Source: Bacteroidota bacterium (GTDB taxonomy: Bacteria; Bacteroidota; Bacteroidia; B-17B0; Aurantibacillaceae). From it: a stretch of 56,206 nucleotides of DNA. The stretch is taken from positions 1 through 56,206 of the forward strand of contig JABDCR010000011.1 in the NCBI GenBank assembly GCA_013288015.1. Direction: 5' to 3'. Shown here one piece after another: positions 36,442-46,738 of the stretch. Below the pieces are notes generated by a model that worked only from the letters and a program-made list of their open reading frames with translations, ran no database searches and was not told the origin of the DNA. Position 1 is the first letter of the stretch. Each line of letters opens with the position of its first letter. Both the position numbers and the translations under genes were made by a program.

Positions 36442-37842
36442 CTACATGATTTTTTTGAGCCACTTTAAAAGTTTGTTTTTTTTCTCATAAGGTGGGTAAA
36501 TCATTTTCATTAACTCTATTTTTGATTGGAAAACAACCGCACGTTCATGTGAAAAGGTTTTAAAACCAAAATATCCATGGCAACTCCCTACGCCACTATT
36601 ATTTACACCACCAAAAGGCAAGTTTGGATTCCCAATATGAATTAAAACATCATTAATGCAAGTGCCACCTGAACTTGTTGCTTTAATTATATATTCTTTA
36701 TTCCCATTATTTTCACTAAAAACATAAAGTGCTAACGGTTTATCTCTTTCATTGATAAAATCAATAGCATTTTCTATTTTTTTAAATGTTATTATAGGTA
36801 AAACAGGGCCAAAGATTTCTTGTTGCATAATAGGATTTTGAGGCATTACATTTCTCAAAATCGTTGGAAGAATGGTAAGTTCTTTTTCATCACTCTCTCC
36901 ACCCCAAATTACATTCGCACCGCCCGCTATAGAGTCTTTAATCAGATCAGTTAATCGATTAAATTGTTTTTGGTTGATAATCTTTCCGTAAGATTGTTTG
37001 TTTATTTTCTTATTGGAGTTAAAAAACATTTTTAAAACAGCTTCTTTGTAGTAAGCAATAAACTGAGATTCTATTTTTTCATCTATTAAAATATAATCGG
37101 GCGCAATACAAGTTTGACCAACATTTACCAATTTGCCCCAAGCAATTTTTTCGGCGGCTTTTTTTAAATTAGCAGTAGCGTCTATAATAACGGGTGATTT
37201 TCCACCCAATTCCAGCGTTACGGATGCGAGATTTTTAGCCGCTGCTGCCATTACCGATTTTCCCACCCTAGTACTGCCTGTAAAAAAAATGTGATCGAAA
37301 GGCAATTCAAGTAAAATTTCTGAAATCTTTGCGCCTCCATTAAAACAAGCAATTTCGTTTGTATCAAAAACCTTAGAAATTATTTTATTAATTAAACTTC
37401 CTGTTGCTCCACTAATTTCAGAAGGTTTAAGTATAACACAATTGCCTGCTGCAATAGCCGAAATTAAAGGGCTCATAATTAGTTGAAAAGGATAATTCCA
37501 GGGGGCAATAATTAAACATACACCTTTTGGTTCGTAATAAATTTTGTTGTCGGAAAAAAAATTGCTCATCGTTCCACCAACTGATTTTGGCTTCATCCAT
37601 CCTCTCAACTCTTTTATTGCATAATCAATTTCCGCATAGGTAAAAAATAGTTCCGTTACGGCCGTTTCAAATTCACTCTTTCTTAAATCTGTTTGTAAAG
37701 CCTGATATATTTCTTCCTCAAAACTTTCAATGGCCTGCTTTAAAATCTTAAGTTTTTTTATTCTTATCTCTACAGACGTTTTTCTTAATTCAAATTTATT
37801 TTTTTGTTGCGCTTTAAAAACGCTGTTAATGTCTTCTTGCAT
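36442..37842 (-). CDS. Aldehyde dehydrogenase (ALDH3-like), 466 aa
   Basis: Oxidises aldehydes to acids with NAD(P)+. The Rossmann segment has FFTGSTRVGKSVM; the catalytic Cys is C245 in GQTCIAP and the general base is E211 in LELGGKSP. The C-terminal LPFGGVNNSGVGSCHGYFGF is diagnostic. The short length (466) and the YPPY motif followed by a basic amphipathic end resemble class 3 fatty-aldehyde dehydrogenases, which act on long-chain aldehydes at membranes. It may detoxify or recycle lipid-derived aldehydes next to the glycerophosphodiester pathway encoded divergently. Start: ATG at 37842; the next gene lies 137 bp away in the opposite direction. Confidence 0.93.
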   Translation of the reverse strand: MQEDINSVFKAQQKNKFELRKTSVEIRIKKLKILKQAIESFEEEIYQALQTDLRKSEFETAVTELFFTYAEIDYAIKELRGWMKPKSVGGTMSNFFSDNKIYYEPKGVCLIIAPWNYPFQLIMSPLISAIAAGNCVILKPSEISGATGSLINKIISKVFDTNEIACFNGGAKISEILLELPFDHIFFTGSTRVGKSVMAAAAKNLASVTLELGGKSPVIIDATANLKKAAEKIAWGKLVNVGQTCIAPDYILIDEKIESQFIAYYKEAVLKMFFNSNKKINKQSYGKIINQKQFNRLTDLIKDSIAGGANVIWGGESDEKELTILPTILRNVMPQNPIMQQEIFGPVLPIITFKKIENAIDFINERDKPLALYVFSENNGNKEYIIKATSSGGTCINDVLIHIGNPNLPFGGVNNSGVGSCHGYFGFKTFSHERAVVFQSKIELMKMIYPPYEKKNKLLKWLKKIM

Positions 37843-37949
37843 GATTAGATAATATAAAGATATAAATTTTTAAGCCATGTGATTAAGAACATTCTGCCGT
37901 CTGCATTTAGCAAATCAACGGCAATATTCTAAAAAACTCAAAAGATTAG

Positions 37950-37957
37950 TATATTTG
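37950..37957 (+). promoter_or_regulatory. Candidate -7 box of the GDPD-glpD operon
   Basis: TATATTTG matches TAnnTTTG, 22 bp before the GDPD start codon. Confidence 0.5.
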
Positions 37958-37979
37958 ATAAGAACATTCCGTTTATATA

Positions 37980-38813
37980 ATGTATAAAAAAATAGACATT
38001 CAGGGGCATCGTGGCGCAAGAGGTTTGTTTCCTGAAAACACCGTAACTTCCTTTATTGAAGCCATAAAATTAGGTGTAGACACTTTAGAAATGGACGTTG
38101 TTATATCTAAAGACTTGCAAGTTGTCGTATCGCATGAGGCATGGATGAATGATATTTTTTGCACTCGTCCAGATGGGAAAGAGGTAGAGGGAAACTCAAA
38201 AGACAAATACAATCTTTATAAAATGACTTATGCCGAAATTGAAAAATACGATTGTGGTATAAGAGGCAACAAAGAATTTCTTTTACAAAAGAAAATAGCT
38301 GAACATAAACCTTTACTGGGTGATGTAATTAAAAAAGTTGAAGCATTTACTCGTGAAAATAAATTATACCCCATAAAATATAATATTGAAATAAAAAGTG
38401 AAGAAAGGGAAGACAACCTATTTAATCCTGAACCAAAAACATTTGTTGAGCTGGTGTATAATGAAATTGAAAAACACGAAATTATAAAGAGAACTAATCT
38501 TCAATCTTTTGATGTAAGAATACTGCAAGAAATTAAAAAGAAGGATTCTATTATACAAATAGCGCTCTTAGTTGAAAATGAAGATGGTTTAGAAATAAAT
38601 TTACAACGTTTGGGTTTTATACCCAACACATATAGCCCCGATTTTTATTTGGTAAATGATGTGCTTATTAAACAGGTTCATGCAAAAAACATAAAACTTA
38701 TTCCTTGGACAGTAAATGAAATAACAGATATAAAAAAACTGATAGCACTAGACGTTGATGGTATAATTAGCGATTATCCGGATAGAGTAATTGAAACAAT
38801 AAAAAACTTATAG
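37980..38813 (+). CDS. Glycerophosphodiester phosphodiesterase, 277 aa
   Basis: Hydrolyses glycerophosphodiesters (deacylated phospholipids) to sn-glycerol 3-phosphate and an alcohol. The TIM-barrel family signature GHRGARGLFPENT is at residues ~7-19 and holds the catalytic His and the Glu; LEMDVVISKD and VVSHE supply the second metal-binding and catalytic His region. Near the end, PWTVNEITDIKKLIALDVDGIISDYPD is the classic C-terminal core. No signal peptide is present, so it acts in the cytoplasm, unlike periplasmic GlpQ. Three bases separate it from glpD, whose enzyme consumes its product. Confidence 0.93.
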   Translation: MYKKIDIQGHRGARGLFPENTVTSFIEAIKLGVDTLEMDVVISKDLQVVVSHEAWMNDIFCTRPDGKEVEGNSKDKYNLYKMTYAEIEKYDCGIRGNKEFLLQKKIAEHKPLLGDVIKKVEAFTRENKLYPIKYNIEIKSEEREDNLFNPEPKTFVELVYNEIEKHEIIKRTNLQSFDVRILQEIKKKDSIIQIALLVENEDGLEINLQRLGFIPNTYSPDFYLVNDVLIKQVHAKNIKLIPWTVNEITDIKKLIALDVDGIISDYPDRVIETIKNL

Positions 38814-38816
38814 ACG

Positions 38817-40454
38817 TTGGATTCCTTCTCATCAAAAAACAGAAATGTTATTATTGAGCAATTGAGCAATTCCTCATTTGATGTTTTAATAATTGGCGGC
38901 GGGATTACAGGGGCAGGCATTGCTTTAGATGCAACCGCCAGAGGATTAAAAGTTGCTTTGATAGAAATGCAAGATTTTGCTTCGGGTACATCAGGACGTT
39001 CCACAAAACTTATACATGGCGGTTTACGTTATTTAAAGCAATTAGAATTTAAACTGGTTGCCGAGGTAGGAAAAGAGCGAGAAATAATACATCGCATTGC
39101 TCCACACCTTACCAAACCAGAACATATGCTTTTACCTATTGTAAAGGGCGGTTCTTTAGGCAAATTTTCCGCACGGGTTGGTATGTGGTTTTACGAGTGG
39201 CTAGCCGGAGTAAAAAAAAGTGAGTTGCATAAAGTTTTAAGTTTAAAAGAAACAATTATCACCGAGCCATTGCTACGAAAAGATAATTTATTAGGTGGAA
39301 TTATGTTTTATGAATACAGAACAGATGATGCACGCCTTACTATTGAAGTGCTAAAAGAAGGAGTTAGCAAAGGGGTATTTGCCATAAATTATACAAAGGC
39401 CACAGAGTTTATTTATAAAGATGAGAAAATTGTCGGAGCGAAAGTTGTAGACCAGCTTACTAATGAGGTATATGAAATAAAAGCAAAGTATGTTATTAAC
39501 GCAACCGGTCCTTGGGTAGATGATTTAGACGATTTAGAAAAAAATAATGAAGCTCATAAATTACACATTACAAAAGGAGTACATATAGTTGTTGATGCGA
39601 AAAAATTACCTATTAAACAGTCAGTCTATTTTGACACGCATGATAAGCGCATGATATTTGTTATACCACGTGATGAGAAAACATACATAGGAACAACTGA
39701 TACGTTTTATGAAGGGGATTTATTAAATCCTAAAATTACCCATGAAGATAAAAATTATCTTTTAAAATGTGTGAATGATTATTTTCCTGAAAGTAAACTT
39801 ACCTTAACTGATATAGAATCGGGTTGGGCAGGTTTACGCCCTTTAGTAAATAAACCAGGGAAAGGCCCTTCCGAAATTTCGAGAAAAGACGAAACCTTTA
39901 TCTCAAGTTCAGGCTTAATTATTATTGCAGGAGGGAAACTTACCGGGTATCGTAAAATGGCGCAACGGGTAGTAGATATTGTAGCAAAAAAATATTTAAA
40001 TAGCGAAAAAATAAATATAGCGGATTGCCCCACAGATAAAATTCAACTTTCGGGTGGCAAAATAAATAAAGAGCTTAGTTTTTCTGCATTTGTAAAAAGC
40101 AAGATTGCTCACGGGCTCACTTTGGGGTTATCAATTAGTGAAACCAAAAAATTAATAAATCGTTATGGGTCTAATGTAGATGAGCTTTATACCATAATCG
40201 AAAAATTAAAAGAAGAAAGAATTGAGCTGCCTATTCTGCTTCGAGCTCAATTAATTTATGCTATCGAAAAAGAAATGTGTGTTACCCCATCTGATTTTTT
40301 TATCCGCCGTACTGCTTTACTTTATTTTGATATTGAAACAGTAAAGAAATACAGAGCAGAGCTTTTTTTGTATATGAAAACTCTGCTCCTTTGGAATAAT
40401 GAATTAGCTAATAAATTTACCCAAGAGTTAGAAAATACTATACAGGAAATATAA
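38817..40454 (+). CDS. glpD: FAD-dependent glycerol-3-phosphate dehydrogenase, 545 aa
   Basis: Oxidises glycerol 3-phosphate to dihydroxyacetone phosphate at the membrane and passes electrons to quinone. The N-terminal dinucleotide-binding motif VLIIGGGITGAGIALDA is followed by the family motifs FASGTSGRSTKLIHGGLRYL and IPRDEKTYIGTTDT, plus GWAGLRPLV and AGGKLTGYRKMA. The C-terminal domain (~residues 400-545) matches the GlpA/GlpD C-terminal helical region. The length is typical. The start is TTG, 3 bp after the GDPD stop. Pairing with GDPD makes a short phospholipid-glycerol salvage route. It ends 4 bp from a convergent gene. Confidence 0.93.
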   Translation: MDSFSSKNRNVIIEQLSNSSFDVLIIGGGITGAGIALDATARGLKVALIEMQDFASGTSGRSTKLIHGGLRYLKQLEFKLVAEVGKEREIIHRIAPHLTKPEHMLLPIVKGGSLGKFSARVGMWFYEWLAGVKKSELHKVLSLKETIITEPLLRKDNLLGGIMFYEYRTDDARLTIEVLKEGVSKGVFAINYTKATEFIYKDEKIVGAKVVDQLTNEVYEIKAKYVINATGPWVDDLDDLEKNNEAHKLHITKGVHIVVDAKKLPIKQSVYFDTHDKRMIFVIPRDEKTYIGTTDTFYEGDLLNPKITHEDKNYLLKCVNDYFPESKLTLTDIESGWAGLRPLVNKPGKGPSEISRKDETFISSSGLIIIAGGKLTGYRKMAQRVVDIVAKKYLNSEKINIADCPTDKIQLSGGKINKELSFSAFVKSKIAHGLTLGLSISETKKLINRYGSNVDELYTIIEKLKEERIELPILLRAQLIYAIEKEMCVTPSDFFIRRTALLYFDIETVKKYRAELFLYMKTLLLWNNELANKFTQELENTIQEI

Positions 40455-40458
40455 ACTC

Positions 40459-43400
40459 TTATCTAATATCCTTTGGTTTATTTAACACAGGGTTTTTAGG
40501 CAAATCTTTTGCAATTACTTTTTTCAAAGCTTCCTTTTGTGTAGTGTACTCCTTCTCTAAATCATCTATTGATTCAAGTTGAGTTGCATTTGGTTTAGAT
40601 TCCATGACACAAAAAGATCCGTATAGCTTAGATACTTTTTCGCGTAATTTTTCTTCATCAGCAAAAATGGAGGTTTTTGTAGTAGCCATAAATTCAGCTT
40701 TTACCTTTTGTAAATCATTATAAAAAGTTTGTGCGTTTTTATTCTTGGCAAAAGCTACTGTATCTGCTTTAAGGCTTTTTTGATAATACGAAATACTATC
40801 AATAGTTGTATTTATGTTGTTATAAATAGTTTGTAAAGCCATAGACTTGTCATAAACAAGCTTTCTATCAGTTTCACTTAAATCTTTATTCTCAGCATCA
40901 TGTATACATTTTACAGTTCCGGTATATTCTTTATCCTTTACTTTTACTTTTATTGTATAAATGCCCGGCAAAACCATTGGAGCAGTAAAGCCTGCACCAT
41001 CCATTTTAGTACTACCCTCTGCAACTTTTGGCGGCGTGCTTCTTAAATTCCAAGATATTTTATTTATTCCTTTACGTATAGTTCCGGGCATTGATTGTAG
41101 TAAAGTTCCTTTATCATCATAAATCTCTACAGTAATTTTACCACTAGCTAAACGTTGTTTTAAATAGTAGTTAATAGTTGGAATAGAAGGTGGATTCTCA
41201 GCACTCCACCCACCAGATACTTCAGGCCCACCATATCCAAACTTACCATTATTAAGAGTAATATCGGGCGTTTGAAATAAAACAACTTCTTGCTCCCAAA
41301 TTTCTTTGGTTAAGTTTCTCATTGGGCGGATGTCATCTAAAATAAAAATTCCACGCCCATGTGTAGCAACAATTAAATCGTTTGTTTTTGGATGAATTTG
41401 CAAGTCGCGCACTAAAGCATATTCAGGCATATTGTTTTTCATTCTAAACCAATTATCTCCACCATCAAGACTAGCAAATAATCCCATCTCCGTTCCTAAA
41501 AACAATAAGTTTTTGTTTATAAGGTCTTCTTTAATTTTATGCGCAAAGCCGGTAAATTCTTTACTGTCTATTCTTTTCCATGTTTTACCTAGGTCGGTAC
41601 TTTTAGCAAGATAGGTTTTATGATCGCCGTACATATGATTCTCAAATGTTGCATACACTGTATTTTTATCAAATTGTGACGGTTGTATACTGCTTACCCA
41701 CGCTTGACTTGCCACACCGCACTTAGCAACATTAGGTGATACATTGGTCCATGTTGTACCAGCATCGGTTGAATATTGTAAATTGCCATCATCTGTACCC
41801 ACCCAAATTAAATTCTCATCTAAAGATGATTCTGCAATAGTAAAAATGGTACAATGGTTTTCAGCAGATGTGTTATCTTCACTTAATCCACCACTTTCTT
41901 CTTGTTTTTGTTTTTTCTTATCGTTACTGGTTAAATCTCCAGAGATACGTTTCCAATTTCTTCCTTGGTCATTTGATTTATAAAGATACTGAGCGCCCAC
42001 ATATAAGTTTTTTGGATTTTTTGCACCTGTTACTATTGGCGTATTCCAATTCCATCTCAATTTTTCTTCCTTAGCTGTTTTTTGAGGTTGAATGAATTCC
42101 GATTTCATATTTGATAAATTCGTTCTATTCATGTTACCCCCCTGATATTCTGAATAAACCGTTTTACCATCTGCATCCGGTACTGTCCAAAAACCATCAC
42201 CCCCATTTACCCTATCCCAATTGGCATTGTTTATTCCACCGGGTCCGGCGCTTGGTGCCATCCAACTACCATTGTCCTGCAAGCCGCCATATACATTATA
42301 GGGTTCTTTTAAATCATAAGATACATGATAAAATTGTCCTACAGGTAAAGCTTGGTTAAACTGCCAAGTCACCCCACCATTTATACTTACATAAATTCCA
42401 CCATCGGTACCAAGATACATAATATTAGTATTTGAAGGATTAATCCATAAAGCATGCATATCGCTGTGTACCCATCCACCATCACTACTTGCCTCACTAA
42501 ACGAATAACCTCCATCATCGCTATAAGCAAAATAAAATGCAGGGCGATAAACACGCTTAGGGTTTTTAGGGTCGATAACGATTGTACTAAAATAAAAAGG
42601 GCGAGCCTTTACATTCATTGTCGCACTTTGGCTTTTCCATGTTTCACCACCATCAGATGAAATATATAATCCAGTGTTGCTTGATTCAACAATAGCTAAC
42701 ATTTGTTTAGAATCACTTGGAGCTATAGCCATGGCAATTCTACCAAATGGTTTTTCGGGTAAACCGTTTTTTATTTCTTTCCATGTTTTTCCACCATCTA
42801 CACTTTTGTATAAGCCACTCCCTTTCCCTCCTGAATTAAAACTAAAAGGTTGTCTACGAAACTGCCACATAGAAACAAAAAGTACTTTAGGATTAGAAGG
42901 ATCCATTAAAACATCTGCGCAACCTGTTAAATCATCTATGTAAAATAATTTTTCCCAAGTTTCGCCACCATTAACAGATTTGTATAAACCACGATGTTTA
43001 CTATTGCTCCATAATGCACCCGGAACCGCAACATAAATAATATTCGAACTATCAGGATGAATAATAATTTTAGAAATATGTTCTGTACTATCTAATCCTA
43101 TTTTTTTCCAATTATCACCACCATCGGTAGTTTTATACATGCCATTACCAATGGAAACAGAGTTACGCATATTACTTTCGCCAGTTCCTACATATACTGT
43201 AGATGGAGTTTTTTGATTAATGGCAAGCGCTCCTATAGACTGGCAATATTTATCGAACATAGATTTATACGATGCGCCTGCGTTGGTTGATTTCCAAACA
43301 CCACCACCACCGGTTCCTATATAAATTGTTTTTCCATCATCGCTATTTACGCCTTGAATTGCCGTAATACGTCCACTCATAGTTCCCGGACCAAGTTGAC

Positions 43401-43497
43401 GAGCTTCCATCATTCCGAACATAGCAGAGTTAACGGTTACTTGCGCCTGTCCATAAAAAGAAAGAGTAAATAATGATAGGGTTATAATTTTTTTCAT
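40459..43497 (-). CDS. Secreted sortilin/BNR-repeat beta-propeller protein, 1012 aa
   Basis: The signal peptide MKKIITLSLFTLSFYGQAQ is followed by a VPS10/sortilin-like double propeller with many Asp-box (BNR) repeats: GGVWKSTNAGASY, GNGMYKTTDGGDNWKK, GGLYKSVNGGETW, GTDGGIYVSINGGVTW and others. These are often annotated as glycosyl hydrolases, but no sialidase catalytic set is visible, so I would not claim an enzyme. From residue ~720 a beta-sandwich appears (ISWNLRSTPP, PGIYTIKVKV), then a helical C-terminus. There is no T9SS sorting domain, so it is probably periplasmic or outer-membrane associated. It is transcribed with its upstream neighbours in a loose minus-strand run. Confidence 0.88.
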   Translation of the reverse strand: MKKIITLSLFTLSFYGQAQVTVNSAMFGMMEARQLGPGTMSGRITAIQGVNSDDGKTIYIGTGGGGVWKSTNAGASYKSMFDKYCQSIGALAINQKTPSTVYVGTGESNMRNSVSIGNGMYKTTDGGDNWKKIGLDSTEHISKIIIHPDSSNIIYVAVPGALWSNSKHRGLYKSVNGGETWEKLFYIDDLTGCADVLMDPSNPKVLFVSMWQFRRQPFSFNSGGKGSGLYKSVDGGKTWKEIKNGLPEKPFGRIAMAIAPSDSKQMLAIVESSNTGLYISSDGGETWKSQSATMNVKARPFYFSTIVIDPKNPKRVYRPAFYFAYSDDGGYSFSEASSDGGWVHSDMHALWINPSNTNIMYLGTDGGIYVSINGGVTWQFNQALPVGQFYHVSYDLKEPYNVYGGLQDNGSWMAPSAGPGGINNANWDRVNGGDGFWTVPDADGKTVYSEYQGGNMNRTNLSNMKSEFIQPQKTAKEEKLRWNWNTPIVTGAKNPKNLYVGAQYLYKSNDQGRNWKRISGDLTSNDKKKQKQEESGGLSEDNTSAENHCTIFTIAESSLDENLIWVGTDDGNLQYSTDAGTTWTNVSPNVAKCGVASQAWVSSIQPSQFDKNTVYATFENHMYGDHKTYLAKSTDLGKTWKRIDSKEFTGFAHKIKEDLINKNLLFLGTEMGLFASLDGGDNWFRMKNNMPEYALVRDLQIHPKTNDLIVATHGRGIFILDDIRPMRNLTKEIWEQEVVLFQTPDITLNNGKFGYGGPEVSGGWSAENPPSIPTINYYLKQRLASGKITVEIYDDKGTLLQSMPGTIRKGINKISWNLRSTPPKVAEGSTKMDGAGFTAPMVLPGIYTIKVKVKDKEYTGTVKCIHDAENKDLSETDRKLVYDKSMALQTIYNNINTTIDSISYYQKSLKADTVAFAKNKNAQTFYNDLQKVKAEFMATTKTSIFADEEKLREKVSKLYGSFCVMESKPNATQLESIDDLEKEYTTQKEALKKVIAKDLPKNPVLNKPKDIR

Positions 43498-43582
43498 ATT
43501 TTGTTTTTTACGAAATAATGCGTTGGCTAAATCATTCGCAACTAATTATAATTCGCGTTAATTATTTTAATTACTGAAGTTT

Positions 43583-44305
43583 TTATTTTGTGGCAGGTGT
43601 TGTTGGTTTAAATAATGCCTCATCAATTTTTGGATTTATGGTTAAATTGGTAACCTCTGCTTCGCCCCAACCACTTGCAATACTATATGGATAAACAACG
43701 CCCTCAGGTAGTTTTTTATAATTACCATAAGTGGTAGAATTTTCCATTTCTTTTCCATTTACAGTCATTTTGTGCGTTTCTTTAATTACATAATAATTAC
43801 TTGGATCAATATAATAGGTTGTTTCAGTAGCATCTTTGTCTATCATTTTTAATTTAAAACATTCAGTACCATCAACATCATCTTTACCAATTAATTCAAG
43901 TTTTTTATTCAACTCCTTATAAGTAATAAACTCATCTTGTAAGTTTAAGCCATCTTGAGCCTTTTTAACGTCATCTGCTGTCATAGCCTCAGGTTTTGTT
44001 TGCCCTTGAAACGGCATAAATGTCCAACCTTCTGTATTAGTTAAAATACTATAACCCTCCATTCCCATTAAAGCAATATTTTGGCGACTAGCTTTTTTGT
44101 CAACTTGATAAATAGTTATTTTTATCTCAGCACCATTAGCTTTTAGGGTGTTTTCCATTTTTAGGCTTTTTACTTTAGCCCAATTATCTTTTCCTCCAAT
44201 AGCTTCAACATGTTTATTAACTATTTCATCAAGGGTTTGAGAAAACAAAGTTGATGAAGCCAAACTAAGAATGGCAAGGGATAAATTTCTTTTTAGGTTT
44301 TTCAT
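43583..44305 (-). CDS. LolA-like outer-membrane lipoprotein-sorting protein, 240 aa
   Basis: The signal peptide (LSLAILSLASSTLFSQ) precedes a single half-open barrel of the LolA/LolB/RseB superfamily. Signs are the early segment VNKHVEAIGGKDNWAKVKSL, TYYIDPSNYYVIKE and a C-terminal TINPKIDEALFKP, all regular in Bacteroidota LolA-like proteins. True LolA carries lipoproteins across the periplasm, but this branch is diverse and often sits beside secreted peptidases, so the cargo is unknown. A -7 box is present 19 bp upstream of the start. Confidence 0.85.
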   Translation of the reverse strand: MKNLKRNLSLAILSLASSTLFSQTLDEIVNKHVEAIGGKDNWAKVKSLKMENTLKANGAEIKITIYQVDKKASRQNIALMGMEGYSILTNTEGWTFMPFQGQTKPEAMTADDVKKAQDGLNLQDEFITYKELNKKLELIGKDDVDGTECFKLKMIDKDATETTYYIDPSNYYVIKETHKMTVNGKEMENSTTYGNYKKLPEGVVYPYSIASGWGEAEVTNLTINPKIDEALFKPTTPATK

Positions 44306-44324
44306 GATTATAGTATTTAGTTTA

Positions 44325-44332
44325 CAAATCTA
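44325..44332 (-). promoter_or_regulatory. Candidate -7 box for the LolA-like gene
   Basis: TAGATTTG on the minus strand matches TAnnTTTG, 19 bp upstream of the ATG at 44305. Confidence 0.5.
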
Positions 44333-44380
44333 GTTTTATTTTCTGCTTTTCCGAATGAAAAGCTTTAGCGCACCATAGTT

Positions 44381-46738
44381 TTATTTTTTTGATTTTTGCA
44401 TTGGGTTTCCTCCTGTACTTTGTCCACGCCCACCGGCTTTACTTTTAAACACATCAAATTTAGAAGGGAGGTCTTTTACATTCCAAGTGTTGTTCTTTTC
44501 ATTAATGTCTGCCGTTTCTCTATAAGGGTCAATTAAAATAGAACCCACCTCTTTATTTTTAGCAAATGTTTTAGTTACATTTTTTTCATTTTTTCGCCAT
44601 ACATAAGCATTGATGCGTTCTATTTCCGAACTACCATCTTTATAATTCCATTTAATAATAATAGGCATTACCAAACCACCTTTATTGCTAAATTTTAACT
44701 CATAAAAAAATTTGTTTTTAATGGTAGCATATGCAGAATCGCTAAGTGTATCCAAATTCATATAACGATTGGTGATTTTTTTTACGGTATCGACTTCGGG
44801 TTTGTAGTAGTAATAAAAATCACGCAGTGTAGTGTCAACATCTACCAAAAATTTTATCCCTTCCTGTTTATTACGAATTTTACTAATGTGGTCGAACTCA
44901 TCACGTTTGGTAGGTGCCGCAGTATCATTTTTTATTGGCATAGTTAACCCACTAACAAGCGTATATGCTTTTACAGTATCTAATGAAATATCTACAGGTT
45001 CTATATCATAAAACCATCCACGCCAAAACCAATCTAAATCAACTGCCGAAGCATCTTCCATTGTACGAAAAAAATCAGATGGTGTAGGGTGTTTAAATGC
45101 CCATCGTTTAGCATATTCTTTAAACGCAAAATCAAAAAGCTGACGTCCCATTATGGTTTCGCGCAATATGTTAAGCGCCGTTGCAGGTTTACTATATGCG
45201 TTAGGTCCAAACTGAATAATGTTTTCACTATTCGTCATAATAGGTTCTAACTGGTCTTTCGGCATGCGCATATAATCCATAATTTTATGTGCAGGGCCGC
45301 GGGTTGAAGGAAAATTATTATCAAACTCTTGTTCAGTTAAAAATTCCACAAATGTATTTAAGCCCTCATCCATCCAGCTCCACTGACGCTCATCGCTATT
45401 TACAATCATCGGAAAAAAGTTGTGCCCCACTTCATGAATAATTACACCCAACATTCCATATTTTGTAGATTCTGAATAGGTGTTATCTTTTTCAGCTCGA
45501 CCAAAATTAAAACAAATCATTGGGTACTCCATGCCATTAGCGGCTTCTACACTTTGCGCCACAGGATAAGGATATGGAATGGTATATTTTGAATATGTTT
45601 TAATAGTGTGTGCAATTGTTTTAGTAGAATATTTGCGATACAATGGATAAGCTTCTTTACCATAAAAACTCATACACATAACCGATTTTTTTTCAACCTT
45701 TGCAGGCAAGGCATCCCAAATAAATTTACGCGAAGAACCCCATGCAAAATCTCTCACACTATCCGCTTTAAATATCCATGTTTTGGTTGTTGTAGCTTTA
45801 TTTTTTTCAGCAGCTTTAGCTTCATCTAAAGTTACAATCTCTACTACATCATTGCTATTTTGTGCTTTTTGCCAACGTTGCAATTGTGTTGCGCTTAATA
45901 TTTGTGCGTAGTTTGAACAAGTACCTGTAGCACCAATTACATGATCGGCAGGCACAGTAAGTTTTACATTAAAGTTGCCGAAAACAAGCGCAAACTCTCC
46001 ACGTCCGGTAAATTGTTTGTTTTGCCAACCTTGATAATCTGAATAAACGCACATACGCGGATACCATTGGGATATAGTGAAAAGATAATTTCCATCTTCA
46101 GGAAAATATTCGTAACCACCACGTAAACTACCGGCACCGCCATTGTTAATGCGGTCAACAATTTTATAATTCCATTTAACCTTAAATTTTACTTTGCCTC
46201 CTGGGATAAGTGTTTGAGGTAAATCTATACGCATCATAGTTTGGTTAATGGTATATTTAATTGGTTTGCCCAATTCGTCGGTTATCTCTATAATTTTATC
46301 GCCATAACCTTGCAATCTTTCTTTTGTCATAACACCTTTAACACTACGATCGGTAATGGGTGGCGTTAATTTATTTCCATCAAAATAATTCGCATCGCTA
46401 TTTGGGTCGTTTTGATTTTCATCTAATTGCAACCACAAATAAGAAAGTTTATCGGGCGAGTTATTATAATAGGTTATCCATTCGCTTCCGTTAAGCTGTA
46501 GGTTTTTTTCATCAAGTTTAGCTTCAATTTCATAGTCAGCTTTTTGTTGCCAATATTTATGCCCCGGCGCACCTGAAGCTGTACGATACACATTAGCATC
46601 AGGTAAAATAGTGCCTAATTGCTCAAATTTATTTCCGTGATTAGAAGTTGGGTTATTACGAATATTTTGCGCAAAAATAAAAGAACTCCATACAGATAAA
46701 ATTATACCACTAATTGATTTTATAATCGTTTTATTCAT
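44381..46738 (-). CDS. M1 family zinc metallopeptidase (aminopeptidase-like), 785 aa
   Basis: A secreted gluzincin. The signal peptide is ISGIILSVWSSFIFAQ. The N-terminal saddle domain begins around residue 60 with YEIEAKLDEKNLQLNGSE. The catalytic site is HEVGH (H435, E436, H439) with the third zinc ligand E458 in WMDEG, exactly the M1 spacing. NGMEYPM replaces the GxMEN exopeptidase motif, as in many Bacteroidota M1 proteins. The C-terminal domain is beta-rich and ends in a low-complexity basic tail. It overlaps HupE by 8 bp and is part of a HupE-M1 operon, with DUF6702 divergent. It may supply peptides, possibly for surface protein turnover; the actual substrate is unknown. Confidence 0.93.
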   Translation of the reverse strand: MNKTIIKSISGIILSVWSSFIFAQNIRNNPTSNHGNKFEQLGTILPDANVYRTASGAPGHKYWQQKADYEIEAKLDEKNLQLNGSEWITYYNNSPDKLSYLWLQLDENQNDPNSDANYFDGNKLTPPITDRSVKGVMTKERLQGYGDKIIEITDELGKPIKYTINQTMMRIDLPQTLIPGGKVKFKVKWNYKIVDRINNGGAGSLRGGYEYFPEDGNYLFTISQWYPRMCVYSDYQGWQNKQFTGRGEFALVFGNFNVKLTVPADHVIGATGTCSNYAQILSATQLQRWQKAQNSNDVVEIVTLDEAKAAEKNKATTTKTWIFKADSVRDFAWGSSRKFIWDALPAKVEKKSVMCMSFYGKEAYPLYRKYSTKTIAHTIKTYSKYTIPYPYPVAQSVEAANGMEYPMICFNFGRAEKDNTYSESTKYGMLGVIIHEVGHNFFPMIVNSDERQWSWMDEGLNTFVEFLTEQEFDNNFPSTRGPAHKIMDYMRMPKDQLEPIMTNSENIIQFGPNAYSKPATALNILRETIMGRQLFDFAFKEYAKRWAFKHPTPSDFFRTMEDASAVDLDWFWRGWFYDIEPVDISLDTVKAYTLVSGLTMPIKNDTAAPTKRDEFDHISKIRNKQEGIKFLVDVDTTLRDFYYYYKPEVDTVKKITNRYMNLDTLSDSAYATIKNKFFYELKFSNKGGLVMPIIIKWNYKDGSSEIERINAYVWRKNEKNVTKTFAKNKEVGSILIDPYRETADINEKNNTWNVKDLPSKFDVFKSKAGGRGQSTGGNPMQKSKK

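Noticed and set aside
41432..42943. Plus-strand ORFs inside the sortilin/BNR gene
   Set aside because: All are antisense to an intact gene with a signal peptide and repeated domains; none has a domain of its own.
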